Numbered from the stretch's first letter, positions 1-8,498 are shown. The stretch: 32,439 nt of DNA from Lactobacillus amylolyticus DSM 11664 (GCF_000178475.1 NZ_ADNY01000039.1:1-32439), one strand, 5' to 3'. Made by a program: numbers and translations. The notes: generated from the letters alone by a model not told the origin.

Positions 1-47
1 TCTTTCCTAAATTATAACATGACACTTTTTTATCAAGAATAATTAGG

Positions 48-53
48 TATAAT
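48..53 (+). promoter_or_regulatory. -10 box for the IIC-like gene
   Basis: A perfect TATAAT lies 31 bases before the start codon at 84. No convincing -35 box is found at 16-18 bases upstream (the bases there are T-rich), so only the -10 element is claimed. Confidence 0.5.
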
Positions 54-83
54 GTCTATAATAAAAATTAGGAGCGAGCAAGA

Positions 84-1391
84 ATGATCAATAATATTAC
101 CCAGGGACTGTTTTGGCTTAGAAGGCGGTCTTTTTTTAGAGTTGTTCAAAGAACTTTCGTTATGCTGATGCCAGTAGCGACAATCGGCGCTTATTTTAAA
201 ATAATTCGTGACTGCATTTTCTCACCTGATAGTTTGATCTATAACTTGTTTAACTTTGATTATTCAATGTCTGATCAAATTTGGAATCTGGGCAATTCTT
301 TGTCCTCAGGGATGATTCGCGTTACTTTCGGTATTTTTGGCATCTATGTGGCCTACTTTTCAGCGGTTTATACCGCACGGCTTTATCACAAAGATGCGAC
401 AATGGCAGGGATTACCTCAATTCTGGTAATTATGCTGTGTGCTTATTTGACAGGCAATGCTCAAACCGCCAATAGCCAAGTAACTTTCTATTCAAGAATT
501 CTGAGTATTAATGGCTTGCTTATTGCTATGCTGATCGGTTATTTTGTAGGCCAGATTTTTCACTGGCTTGGGCAAGATTATGTGCATATCAAAGTCGAGC
601 ATGTTGAAGAAATTCAAAAGCGGGCGCACCAATCGCTTAAACCGGCAATAGTCACTATCTTGTTTGGCCTTGTTCTTGGCCTTATTCTGTACTTTTTCAA
701 AATTCGACTGCTTGATTCCTACTCTGTAAAAAGCATTGTTACCAACCTGCGCAGCTCTAACAATCTTACAGTAGTCATCTTGCTAACGATGCTGTCAATG
801 CTATTGTGGTGGTGCGGAATCGGTTATCCCGTTCAATCCCTTGCCCACGACAATAATTCGGGTGCCGCTCTGGTTAACTTGAACTATGCTTTGCGTCATG
901 GCAGTGCTGCTAATGTGCCCTATAAATTCTTGGGCAGTTCAATGGTTCAAAGCTATGGTCTGATGGGGGATGCTTCAATTGCACTGGCTCTGACGGTTAT
1001 CTTGCTGCTGTACACCCATAATAAGGAAATTGAAGATATCGCCAAGCTCAACCTCCTGCCGGTCGCATTTGGTGCAAAAAATGGATTAGCAATCGGAATT
1101 CCGCTTATTCTTAATCCACTCTATCTTTTACCAGTAATTTTAATTCCAGCGATTAATGAATTAATTGCTGCTGGCGCAATCTCGCTTCATTTAATTATGC
1201 CACCAGTTTATCCAGTTCTTGAGGGAACACCGGGAATTTTAATCTCGTTCTTTGGCTCTAACGGCAACTGGGCTACCTTTATCTTTACTATTTTGCTGTT
1301 TATTCTGGATATTTTATTGCTGCTTCCGTTTGTTATTATCGGTCGTAGAATTAGTGAGGAGTTGAGGGCATATGACCAAGCTCAAATTTAA
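84..1391 (+). CDS. PTS EIIC-like (lactose/cellobiose family) membrane protein, atypical
   Basis: A 435-residue polytopic membrane protein related to the EIIC domain of lactose/cellobiose phosphotransferase permeases. The best match is GIPLILNPLYLLP (residues 338-350), which resembles the conserved GLPIVLNP segment. The ATG at 84 has AGGAG at 70-74. No EIIA or EIIB domain or gene is nearby. From memory of the family, canonical members carry GIHG and NEP motifs that include sugar-binding His and Glu. The equivalent places here read WCGIGYP (243-249) and FGAKNGLAIG (329-338), so both residues seem absent. The last 20 bases overlap the downstream hydrolase gene, which implies co-translation. Sugar phosphorylation is therefore doubtful; it may be a non-PTS transporter or a membrane partner of the hydrolase. 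The fold assignment is fairly secure, the function unknown. Confidence 0.75.
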   Translation: MINNITQGLFWLRRRSFFRVVQRTFVMLMPVATIGAYFKIIRDCIFSPDSLIYNLFNFDYSMSDQIWNLGNSLSSGMIRVTFGIFGIYVAYFSAVYTARLYHKDATMAGITSILVIMLCAYLTGNAQTANSQVTFYSRILSINGLLIAMLIGYFVGQIFHWLGQDYVHIKVEHVEEIQKRAHQSLKPAIVTILFGLVLGLILYFFKIRLLDSYSVKSIVTNLRSSNNLTVVILLTMLSMLLWWCGIGYPVQSLAHDNNSGAALVNLNYALRHGSAANVPYKFLGSSMVQSYGLMGDASIALALTVILLLYTHNKEIEDIAKLNLLPVAFGAKNGLAIGIPLILNPLYLLPVILIPAINELIAAGAISLHLIMPPVYPVLEGTPGILISFFGSNGNWATFIFTILLFILDILLLLPFVIIGRRISEELRAYDQAQI

Positions 1392-2292
1392 TCGAAAAAA
1401 TGTTAAATGGTTGGTTATCCTTTTTCTGATAATACTTGCCTTATCAATTCCAGCTTTTTCATGGATGAAGACTACTAACCGTGACCGGGCTCAAAGAAGA
1501 AAATCGCTTGTATCGCCACTTATTATGATTCCGGGGTCAAGTGCCAGCATTAACCGCTTTGACTCTTTAATAGCGATTTTGAACAAAAACAATCCCCATC
1601 CTCACAGCGTATTGAAGATTAAAGTTGGTACTAATGGCAGCCTTGATTTTTCTGGTTCGATTGATCACGGTGACAATGAGCCCATTATTGTAGTTGGTTT
1701 TCAAAACAACCATGATGGCTACAGCAATATCAAAAAACAGGCTTCCTGGCTGGATGAAGCCTTTTATCAAGTCTCACAAACCTACAATTTCAATAATTTT
1801 AAGGCCTTCGGTCACTCCAATGGCGGCCTGATCTGGACGTATTGGCTGGAGCATTACTATTCTTACTACAAGTCTAATATTAAGATCAAAAAATTAATGA
1901 CCTTGGCCTCACCATTTATCTTCAGTGAAAGCAATTTCAGTGACAAAACGCAGATGTTGTCGGATCTCATCAAATACCGCAAGAATTTGCCGAAGAATCT
2001 AATCGTTTATTCTTTACTCGGTGGTGAAAATTACGACTCAGACGGAATCGTTCCTGAGAACAGTGTCCACGCGGGTAAATATATTTTTCAAAATCAAGTA
2101 AAGCAATTTACGGAGATAACTATTACTGGCAGTGACGCTACGCACTCCGATTTGCCACAGAATAAAGAGGTGGTAGCAGCGATTAAACAATACTTGTTAG
2201 ATAAGAAGAAAAATAATAGTCCATTGGGTAAGACCAATTCCAAGAACACTAGCCGCAGGACGAAAGAAAACAAAGAAAAAGACAATAAATAA
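1372..2292 (+). CDS. membrane-anchored alpha/beta hydrolase, DUF915-type
   Basis: A 306-residue protein with an N-terminal hydrophobic segment (about residues 13-31) preceded by lysines, so it is probably an uncleaved signal anchor with the enzyme outside the cell. The alpha/beta hydrolase fold follows: an oxyanion-type strand MIPGSS (52-57), the nucleophile elbow GHSNGG with Ser149, an acidic DSDGIVP segment (Asp222 or Asp224) and HSDLPQN with His258. This is the layout of the DUF915 cell-surface hydrolases of lactobacilli. The C-terminal 30 or so residues are a charged Lys/Asn-rich tail. The start at 1372 has GGAG and GAGGG just upstream and lies inside the IIC-like gene, so the two are translationally coupled. 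The substrate is unknown; an acyl ester or cell-envelope compound is likely. Confidence 0.8.
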   Translation: MTKLKFNRKNVKWLVILFLIILALSIPAFSWMKTTNRDRAQRRKSLVSPLIMIPGSSASINRFDSLIAILNKNNPHPHSVLKIKVGTNGSLDFSGSIDHGDNEPIIVVGFQNNHDGYSNIKKQASWLDEAFYQVSQTYNFNNFKAFGHSNGGLIWTYWLEHYYSYYKSNIKIKKLMTLASPFIFSESNFSDKTQMLSDLIKYRKNLPKNLIVYSLLGGENYDSDGIVPENSVHAGKYIFQNQVKQFTEITITGSDATHSDLPQNKEVVAAIKQYLLDKKKNNSPLGKTNSKNTSRRTKENKEKDNK

Positions 2293-2297
2293 AGATT

Positions 2298-2337
2298 GAG
2301 AATCTGAATAAAATTTCAGGCTCTCTTTTTATTTTTT
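2298..2337 (+). terminator. intrinsic terminator after the hydrolase gene
   Basis: An 11-base stem (one mismatch, one wobble) pairs 2298-2308 with 2315-2325 and is followed by TTTTTATTTTTT. It starts six bases after the stop codon. Confidence 0.8.
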
Positions 2338-2411
2338 GTGGAAAACTTTTATTGCTTTTTCGAAAAAACCAAGCAAAAAATCTTAGATCTTAAGAATTTC
2401 TTTAACATTTC

Positions 2412-2434
2412 ATGTGGCCAAAGAATGGCCATAT
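2412..2434. repeat. inverted repeat upstream of the clpL promoter
   Basis: Arms 2412-2420 and 2426-2434 pair over nine positions (one wobble) around a five-base AAGAA spacer; the core is TGGCCA repeated. No T-tract follows on either strand, so it is not a terminator. It lies about 75 bases before the clpL -35 box and could bind an additional regulator. The function is inferred only from position. Confidence 0.35.
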
Positions 2435-2508
2435 ACCGGCATTTGTGAGCATATTTTTTGCAAAAAAGCATAAAATTAGCGTAATTGTGAAAAACTTTTG
2501 AAAATTAC

Positions 2509-2536
2509 TTGTAATCTGTGGATAACCTGATATACT
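2509..2536 (+). promoter_or_regulatory. clpL promoter with extended -10
   Basis: TTGTAA (2509-2514) is separated by 16 bases from TATACT (2531-2536). TG at 2528-2529 gives an extended -10. Transcription should start near 2543, a few bases before the CIRCE-like repeat. Confidence 0.65.
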
Positions 2537-2551
2537 TATAAGTGTAACCAG

Positions 2552-2578
2552 TTAGCAATTAAAAAGCGAAAGCGCTAA
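2552..2578. promoter_or_regulatory. degenerate CIRCE-like operator (candidate HrcA site)
   Basis: TTAGCAATT (2552-2560), a nine-base spacer and AAGCGCTAA (2570-2578) follow the 9-9-9 geometry of CIRCE, TTAGCACTC-N9-GAGTGCTAA. Fourteen of the 18 arm bases match. It lies directly downstream of the predicted transcription start of clpL, where HrcA sites usually sit. HrcA control of clpL has been proposed in related lactobacilli. No clear CtsR heptad repeat was found here. Confidence 0.55.
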
Positions 2579-2615
2579 TTTCATAAAAAGACATAAATAT
2601 AAGGGGGTGTTTGCA

Positions 2616-4718
2616 ATGGCATACTTTAACAATGATTTTGACAACTTATTTAACGAATTAAACCGCTCATTCTTTAATGATGACTTTAACAGAACACCGA
2701 ATGGCTTAAGTGCTTACTACAGCAACATGAGCTCAAATGCTAACCCAAGTCAACAAGCAATGGTTCAAAGCCCACAACAAAAGAAGGAAAAATCAATTGG
2801 GATCGACTTAGTTGAACAAGCTAAGAACAACAAGTACGACCCAGTGATTGGTCGCGACGAGCAAATTAATGAAGTAATTGAAATTTTATCAAGACGCAAG
2901 AAGAACAATCCTGTATTGATTGGACCTGCTGGTGTAGGTAAGACTGCAATTGTTGAAGGCTTGGCTGAAAGAATCGCAGAAGGCAATGTTCCATCTAAGA
3001 TGAAGGACATGCACATCATTTCTATTAACATTAATGATATGGTTGCTGGTTCAAGCTTACGTGGCAGCTTCGAAGAAAAATTAAAGGAAGTTATCGACCA
3101 AGCTAAGAAGAACCCTGATATCGTTCTTTTCATCGACGAATTACACAACATTGTTGGTGCAGGTTCAACTGACTCAGAAACTAACAACGGCGACGCTGCT
3201 AACATTTTGAAGCCAGCTCTTGCAAGCGGTGACTTGAAGTTAATCGGTGCCACTACTACTAGTGAATACCAAAGAATTGAAAAGGACTCAGCTTTAGCAC
3301 GTAGATTCCAACCTGTTCAAGTTCCAGAACCAACAACTGATGTTGCAATTAAGATCTTGGAAGGTTTAAAGAAGAGATACGAAAGCTTCCACCACGTAAA
3401 ATACAATGACGATGCTCTTAAGTTAGCTGTTGAATTATCAGAAAGATACATTCAAGGACGCTACTTACCAGACAAAGCCATTGACTTGATGGACGAAGCT
3501 GGTGCCAAGAAGGCTTTGACAGTTGACTCACATGATGAAGAAAGCTTGAAGAATAGAATTCACGCTTTAGAAGCTAAGAAAGACGAAGCTGCTAAGGCTG
3601 AAGACTACAAGAAAGCTGGAGAATTAAAGACTGAAATCGAAAAGCTTCAAGAAGAATTGAAGACTGCTGACAAGGCTAAAACTCCAGTAGTTAGCGAAAA
3701 AGACATCTACAAGCTGATTGAAGAAAAGACTAATATTCCAATGAGCGAACTTCACGCTGATGAAGCTAAGAAGAACCTTGATTTAGCTAAGAAATTAAAG
3801 GCAGTCGTTATCGACCAAGACAAGGCAATTGATGTTATTACTGACGCTATTGCTCGTAAGCAAGTCTTCAAAGACAGCGACCGTCCAACAGGTTCATTCC
3901 TTCTTACTGGACCAACTGGTGTTGGTAAGACGGAACTTGCTAAGCAATTAGCTATTAACCTCTTCGGCAGCAAGGATCACTTCATTCGTTTGGACATGTC
4001 TGAATACCAAGACGAAATGGCAGTTAACAAGTTGATCGGTTCAGCACCAGGCTATGTAGGCTACGGTGAAGGTGGTCAATTAACTGAAAAAGTTCGTCAC
4101 CAACCTTACTGCTTGATTTTGTTCGACGAAATCGAAAAGGCTAACCCACAAATATTCAACGCTTTGCTTCAAATCATGGATGATGGTCGTTTGACTGACT
4201 CTCAAGGCAGAACTGTTTCATTCAAGGACACAATCTTGATTATGACTTCAAACGCAGGCTACTCAGACAACTTGCTTAAGGATGGCAAAGTAGATCAAGA
4301 CAAGTTAATCCACGCTCTTGAAAACTACTTCAGACCTGAATTCCTTAACCGTTTGGACGCAATTGTTCCATTCAACTCATTAACTCAAGACGACATGAGC
4401 AAGATTATCGACATTTACCTTAAGAGGATGTCACACGTTCTTAAGAAGAGAAATATTGAAGTAACTGTATCTGACGAAGCTAAGAAGGTTTTGGCAGAAA
4501 AAGGATACGACAAAGACTTCGGTGCACGTCCACTTAGAAGAGTTGTTGAACAAAACCTTGAAACTCCAATTGCTAAGCTTGTTATGAGCCACCCTGACAC
4601 AAAGAAGGTTGAATTCACTGCTGACGACAAGCACTTGTACATGAATGGCAAGTCCATTCTGGACTTAAGCAAGCCAAAAGCAGAAAAAGATGGTGAAACT
4701 AAGTCAAAAGAAGACTAA
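2616..4718 (+). CDS. clpL: Clp ATPase ClpL (Hsp100 chaperone)
   Basis: A 700-residue stress AAA+ unfoldase/disaggregase with two ATPase modules. Walker A motifs are GPAGVGKT (103-110) and GPTGVGKT (432-439). Walker B motifs are LFIDELHN (171-178) and ILFDEIEKA (501-509). Between them a charged, probably coiled-coil middle domain spans about 305-355. There is no N-terminal zinc finger as in ClpE and no long N-domain as in ClpB or ClpC; the first 60 residues are Asn/Phe-rich, as in ClpL. No IGF-type ClpP-binding loop is seen, which fits a stand-alone chaperone. The ATG at 2616 is chosen over an in-frame GTG at 2607 because the GTG lies in the ribosome binding site AAGGGGGTG (2601-2609). Uniform codon choice suggests high expression. 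It is a single-gene unit. Confidence 0.93.
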   Translation: MAYFNNDFDNLFNELNRSFFNDDFNRTPNGLSAYYSNMSSNANPSQQAMVQSPQQKKEKSIGIDLVEQAKNNKYDPVIGRDEQINEVIEILSRRKKNNPVLIGPAGVGKTAIVEGLAERIAEGNVPSKMKDMHIISININDMVAGSSLRGSFEEKLKEVIDQAKKNPDIVLFIDELHNIVGAGSTDSETNNGDAANILKPALASGDLKLIGATTTSEYQRIEKDSALARRFQPVQVPEPTTDVAIKILEGLKKRYESFHHVKYNDDALKLAVELSERYIQGRYLPDKAIDLMDEAGAKKALTVDSHDEESLKNRIHALEAKKDEAAKAEDYKKAGELKTEIEKLQEELKTADKAKTPVVSEKDIYKLIEEKTNIPMSELHADEAKKNLDLAKKLKAVVIDQDKAIDVITDAIARKQVFKDSDRPTGSFLLTGPTGVGKTELAKQLAINLFGSKDHFIRLDMSEYQDEMAVNKLIGSAPGYVGYGEGGQLTEKVRHQPYCLILFDEIEKANPQIFNALLQIMDDGRLTDSQGRTVSFKDTILIMTSNAGYSDNLLKDGKVDQDKLIHALENYFRPEFLNRLDAIVPFNSLTQDDMSKIIDIYLKRMSHVLKKRNIEVTVSDEAKKVLAEKGYDKDFGARPLRRVVEQNLETPIAKLVMSHPDTKKVEFTADDKHLYMNGKSILDLSKPKAEKDGETKSKED

Positions 4719-4755
4719 GTTGTTAATTAAATAAGCTTAAAATATATCTTTTATT

Positions 4756-4786
4756 AAGAAGCATCCGAAAGGGTGCTTCTTTTTTT
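4756..4786 (+). terminator. intrinsic terminator after clpL
   Basis: An 11-base stem, AAGAAGCATCC (4756-4766), closes on a GAAA loop (4767-4770) and is followed by a run of T residues. One T-G wobble is present. Confidence 0.9.
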
Positions 4787-4796
4787 GCTCAAAGTG

Positions 4797-4802
4797 TATA
4801 AT
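4797..4802 (+). promoter_or_regulatory. -10 box for lepB
   Basis: A perfect TATAAT lies 40 bases before the lepB ATG. The -35 region would fall within the clpL terminator and is weak, so only the -10 is claimed. Confidence 0.5.
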
Positions 4803-4841
4803 GTTAACGTACACGATTTTAGAAAAGGAAATTTAGTTATC

Positions 4842-5480
4842 ATGGCAGAAAAAGATAACAATAAGTTTGGATTAAAAGACTTTTTGCAAATCGCCGTTAT
4901 ATTTTTAATTGCAATGGGCATTTATTATGCTTTGTTCACATTTGTGCTCAGCAATGATACGGTTTCAGGTATTTCAATGCAGCCTAATTTTGAAAATGGT
5001 GAGCGTGTAATCGCTGTTCGTCACGCCAAGATTGAGCGTGGCGATGTGGTGATTGTTAATGCACCGGATGAGCCAGGAGCTGAATACATCAAGCGTGTAA
5101 TTGGGATGCCGGGCGATAAGATTGTCAGCAAGAACAATCAGATTTATATCAATGGCAAAAAGATCAGTCAGCCTTGGTTGACCAAAGGATTTAAATTGAC
5201 TGACAATGAAGATGGCTTCACAGGAACAAAATATTCGCAAACGCAGAATTTCACTATTTCCTCGCTAGCAAAAACGGCAAATTATAAGAAATACTATACA
5301 AGTGCACAACTGAAGGAAATGCAGAAGACCAACCGCGTTCCTAAAGGAACCTACTTCGTTATGGGAGATCACCGTAGCGTTTCAAAGGACAGCCGCTACA
5401 TCGGAACGATTGCCAAAAAGAATATTATCGGCGTTGTAAAGCTGCGCTACTGGCCACTTAATAAGATTCAAGTCTATTAA
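4842..5480 (+). CDS. lepB: signal peptidase I
   Basis: A 212-residue membrane protease that removes signal peptides from exported proteins. One transmembrane segment (about residues 15-36) is followed by the catalytic serine in SGISMQP (Ser45), the lysine of the Ser/Lys dyad in YIKRVIGMPGD (Lys84), and the family box GDHRSVSKDSR near the C-terminus. The ATG at 4842 is preferred over an in-frame ATG at 4773: the upstream one lies inside the clpL terminator and before the -10 box, whereas 4842 has AAAAGGAAA about 12 bases upstream. It stands between two terminators, so it is probably monocistronic. The genome may hold paralogues. Confidence 0.93.
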   Translation: MAEKDNNKFGLKDFLQIAVIFLIAMGIYYALFTFVLSNDTVSGISMQPNFENGERVIAVRHAKIERGDVVIVNAPDEPGAEYIKRVIGMPGDKIVSKNNQIYINGKKISQPWLTKGFKLTDNEDGFTGTKYSQTQNFTISSLAKTANYKKYYTSAQLKEMQKTNRVPKGTYFVMGDHRSVSKDSRYIGTIAKKNIIGVVKLRYWPLNKIQVY

Positions 5481-5487
5481 AGATTAA

Positions 5488-5515
5488 AGAGCATCGAGCA
5501 AGATGCTCTTTTTTA
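5488..5515 (+). terminator. intrinsic terminator after lepB
   Basis: The perfect 8-bp stem AGAGCATC / GATGCTCT (5488-5495 with 5502-5509) is followed by six T residues. Confidence 0.88.
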
Positions 5516-5561
5516 TTAACCTTTTCTCTTAAAATATTATGAAATCTTTTCTCATTTCATG

Positions 5562-5567
5562 TATAAT
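5562..5567 (+). promoter_or_regulatory. -10 box for the permease pair
   Basis: TATAAT lies 28 bases before the ATG at 5595, directly preceded by TG. The -35 region is weak. Confidence 0.5.
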
Positions 5568-5594
5568 AGCCTAAACATTAAGAGGGTGAGACAT

Positions 5595-7007
5595 ATGAGA
5601 AATATTTTTAAAAAGGTGCCAGTCGCGAATTGCCTGCAGGCAGATTCTCGGTTAGTTCGCAGTCTGCATGCCAAAGATTTAGTTGCATTAGGGATCGGTG
5701 CTGTTATTGGAACGGGAATTTTTATTCTTCCAGGACATGAAGCAGCCTTGCATGCTGGGCCTGCAGTTGCGGTGGCATTCCTATTAGCAGCCATTGTTTC
5801 CGGCATTGTTGGTATGGCTTACGCTGAATTTTCTTCGGCAATGCCTGTCGCTGGTTCTGCATATTCGTTTGGTTCAGTTATCTATGGTGAAGTAGTTGGT
5901 TGGGTGCTTGGATGGGCACTTTTACTGGAATATTTCTTAGCGGTTTCCGCAGAGGCAACCGGTTTTGCGTCCTACTTTAACGATAATATTCTTGAAGCAA
6001 TCGGACTTCATCTGCCTAAGGCATTGCAAGCAGGACCGATGGAGGGTGGAATTGTTAATCTGTCCGCTGTTTTGATCGTTTTAATTGTTGCCTTTATTCT
6101 TTATCAAGGTTCTAATTTGTCTAAACGAGTTGAAGATATCATGGTAATCCTCAAGGTTGCCATTATTATTATCTTCGTTGTGGTGGGATTGGTTTATATC
6201 AAAACTGAAAACTACGTACCTTTCTATCCAAAAGAATTCCATACCGCGCCAGCTGGCTTTGGTGGTATTTCCACTGCTACCGCTACTGTCTTTTTTGCCT
6301 TCATCGGCTTTGATGCCTTGGCCTCTAACTCCGCCGAGACTGTTAATCCAGGCAAAAACGTAGTTAAAGGAATTTTGGGAACGGTACTGGTAGCCGTAGT
6401 TTTATACGTCAGCTTTTCTTTAGTTTTAACTGGGATGGTCAACTATAAATTATTAAATGTTGATGATCCTGCCGCATATGCTTTGAAGCTTGTTGGGTTA
6501 AACAGTTGGAACAAACTGATAACTTTAGGAGCTTTGATCGGAATTTTTACGGCGATGATTACAATGCTTTTAGGTGGATCGCGTCTGCTTTACGCTTTGG
6601 GAAGAGACGGTCTTTTACCTAAAACAATGGGTCAGGTTGATGCTAAAAAGATGATCCCAGATCATGCGGTTATCGTTTCAACAATTGTAGCCGCAATTTT
6701 TGCCGGCCTGATTCCATTGATGCAGTTGGCATCGTTGATTAATGCGGGAACTTTGTTAGCATTTGCCTTAATTTCATTTGGGGTTATTCCTCTGCGCCAC
6801 CGCAAGGATATCCCTAATCATGGCTTTAAGATGCCGCTTTACCCATGTTTACCAATATTAGCGGGTTTGCTTAGCGTTTACTTTATTATTATGCTTCCTA
6901 AAGAAACAAAAATTATGGTATCCCTTTGGATTGTTGTAGGATTAGTAATATACTTTACTTTTGGCTTGAAACATTCCAAATTGCAAAATGGAGAGAAAAA
7001 GGGATAG
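5595..7007 (+). CDS. amino acid permease, APC superfamily (cationic amino acid transporter-like)
   Basis: A 470-residue membrane protein with about 12 hydrophobic helices. The N-terminal GAVIGTGIFILPG is the APC helix-1 signature with its unwound Gly-rich substrate site. The next stretch, ending MAYAEFSSAMPVAGSAYSF, is typical of the CAT subfamily that includes B. subtilis YfnA. It would import a single amino acid with protons; the exact substrate cannot be read from the sequence. The start at 5595 is chosen because AGAGGGTGAG (5581-5590) sits just before it, and an in-frame ATG at 5559 precedes the -10 box. A second permease gene follows after 38 bases without a terminator, so the two are probably one operon. 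Confidence 0.85.
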   Translation: MRNIFKKVPVANCLQADSRLVRSLHAKDLVALGIGAVIGTGIFILPGHEAALHAGPAVAVAFLLAAIVSGIVGMAYAEFSSAMPVAGSAYSFGSVIYGEVVGWVLGWALLLEYFLAVSAEATGFASYFNDNILEAIGLHLPKALQAGPMEGGIVNLSAVLIVLIVAFILYQGSNLSKRVEDIMVILKVAIIIIFVVVGLVYIKTENYVPFYPKEFHTAPAGFGGISTATATVFFAFIGFDALASNSAETVNPGKNVVKGILGTVLVAVVLYVSFSLVLTGMVNYKLLNVDDPAAYALKLVGLNSWNKLITLGALIGIFTAMITMLLGGSRLLYALGRDGLLPKTMGQVDAKKMIPDHAVIVSTIVAAIFAGLIPLMQLASLINAGTLLAFALISFGVIPLRHRKDIPNHGFKMPLYPCLPILAGLLSVYFIIMLPKETKIMVSLWIVVGLVIYFTFGLKHSKLQNGEKKG

Positions 7008-7045
7008 CCAGTAATTTGCTTGCGCGATAGGAAGGGAAGTTGAAG

Positions 7046-8428
7046 ATGCAAGAACGCAAAAAAGCTCCAAAATTAAAAAGATCAATGACAGCAGGACAGA
7101 TGGAAATGATCTCGCTTGGTGGTGCGATCGGGGTTGGTCTGTTTATGGGGTCTGCCTCAACAATTAAGTGGACTGGACCATCTGTTTTGCTCGCCTATAT
7201 GTTTGTTGGCCTTATTTTATATATTGTTATGCGGGCATTGGGCGAAATGCTCTACATTGATCCCGGAACAGGATCTTTTGCTGATTATGCTACTGTGCAT
7301 GTTCATCCAATCGCGGGTTATTTGGCTGAATGGGCGAATGTCTTTCAATATATCGTTGTTGGTATCTCAGAAGTCGTAGCGACAACAGAGTATCTTCACT
7401 ACTGGTGGCCTAGCAGTGAAGATTGGATCGCCGGCATAGTGATTATTATTTTTTTATTGGCGGCGAATTTGGCTAGTGCTAGAGCTTATGCCACATTGGA
7501 ATTTTGGCTTGCCATGATCAAAGTAGTCACGATTATTTTAATGATCATTTTGGGCTTCTGCGTCATTTTATTTGGTTTCGGCAATCATGGTCAGCAGATT
7601 GGCTTTTCTAATTTATGGGCACATGGCGGTTTCTTCACCGGCGGCTTTAAAGGCTTTTTGTTCTCGATGGCGATTATCGTTGGTTCATATGAAGGAATTG
7701 AATTAATTGGTATTTCTGCCGGAGAAGTTGCTCACCCGCAAGAAGTGATTGTAAAAAGCGTTAGATCAGTTCTATGGCGAATATTAATTTTCTACGTCGG
7801 CGCGATTTTTGTCATTGTCACGATTTATCCTTGGAATAAATTAGGTAGCATTGGCTCACCTTTTGTTAATACTTTCGCTAAAGTCGGTATTACGGCAGCG
7901 GCCTCAGTGATTAACTTTGTTGTTTTGACGGCCGCATTATCAGGAGCAAATTCGGGAATTTATTCTTCCAGCCGGATGCTGTATAAACTGGCTCATGAGG
8001 ATGAAGCACCCAAGACTTTTGGTTACGTTTCAAAGAGAATTGTTCCAAGTCATGCGATTATCGGAATTACTGGCGGAATTTTCATTGGTTTTATGATCAA
8101 TGTCTTCATTCAGTTCTTTAATAAGTCTTTGGCAAATATCTTTGTCATTGTGTATAGTTCTTCAGTTTTGCCAGGGATGGTCGCATGGTTCGTCATCTTA
8201 TTAGCCGAGCTTCGTTTTAGAAAAAAGAATCCTCATTTAATGGAAAAACATCCGTTTAAGTTGCCGCTTTATCCATACTCCAACTATTTTGCCTTATTCA
8301 TGTTAACCTTAATTGTGATTTTTATGTTTATTAATCCAGAAACGCGAATTTCGGTTTCTGTTGGGGCTCTTGTTTTAATCGTAGCTACCATTGCCTATTT
8401 ATTAAAGCATCGCAAAGATAAACAATAA
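7046..8428 (+). CDS. amino acid permease, APC superfamily (AAT-like)
   Basis: A 460-residue permease with about 12 membrane helices. Its N-terminal region, MEMISLGGAIGVGLFMGSAS, followed by a GPSVLLAY segment, is the pattern of the AAT subfamily (GabP, ProY, AroP and similar). Family members are proton-coupled importers; the substrate is not predictable here. The ATG at 7046 is chosen with GAAGGGAAG (7031-7039) upstream, rather than an in-frame TTG at 7040 that would be too close to that site. It is the second gene of a unit that ends in a strong terminator. The two permeases belong to different subfamilies and so are not a recent duplication. Confidence 0.85.
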   Translation: MQERKKAPKLKRSMTAGQMEMISLGGAIGVGLFMGSASTIKWTGPSVLLAYMFVGLILYIVMRALGEMLYIDPGTGSFADYATVHVHPIAGYLAEWANVFQYIVVGISEVVATTEYLHYWWPSSEDWIAGIVIIIFLLAANLASARAYATLEFWLAMIKVVTIILMIILGFCVILFGFGNHGQQIGFSNLWAHGGFFTGGFKGFLFSMAIIVGSYEGIELIGISAGEVAHPQEVIVKSVRSVLWRILIFYVGAIFVIVTIYPWNKLGSIGSPFVNTFAKVGITAAASVINFVVLTAALSGANSGIYSSSRMLYKLAHEDEAPKTFGYVSKRIVPSHAIIGITGGIFIGFMINVFIQFFNKSLANIFVIVYSSSVLPGMVAWFVILLAELRFRKKNPHLMEKHPFKLPLYPYSNYFALFMLTLIVIFMFINPETRISVSVGALVLIVATIAYLLKHRKDKQ

Positions 8429-8431
8429 GTG

Positions 8432-8460
8432 AAAGTGACTATTTTAATAGTCACTTTTTT
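8432..8460 (+). terminator. intrinsic terminator after the permease pair
   Basis: AAGTGACTA (8433-8441) pairs perfectly with TAGTCACTT (8448-8456), followed by further T residues. Confidence 0.88.
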
Positions 8461-8498
8461 GATAACTAAAACTTATCTACAAGCAATGAGTCATTGTA

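Noticed and set aside
2607..2615. In-frame GTG start upstream of the clpL ATG
   Set aside because: The GTG is part of the AAGGGGGTG ribosome binding site of the ATG at 2616.
2765..3253. A 162-codon open frame on the minus strand inside clpL
   Set aside because: It mirrors the strongly biased codons of clpL and lies opposite its conserved ATPase motifs.
4773..4841. Longer N-terminus for signal peptidase I from ATG 4773
   Set aside because: It begins inside the clpL terminator, before the -10 box, and has no ribosome binding site.
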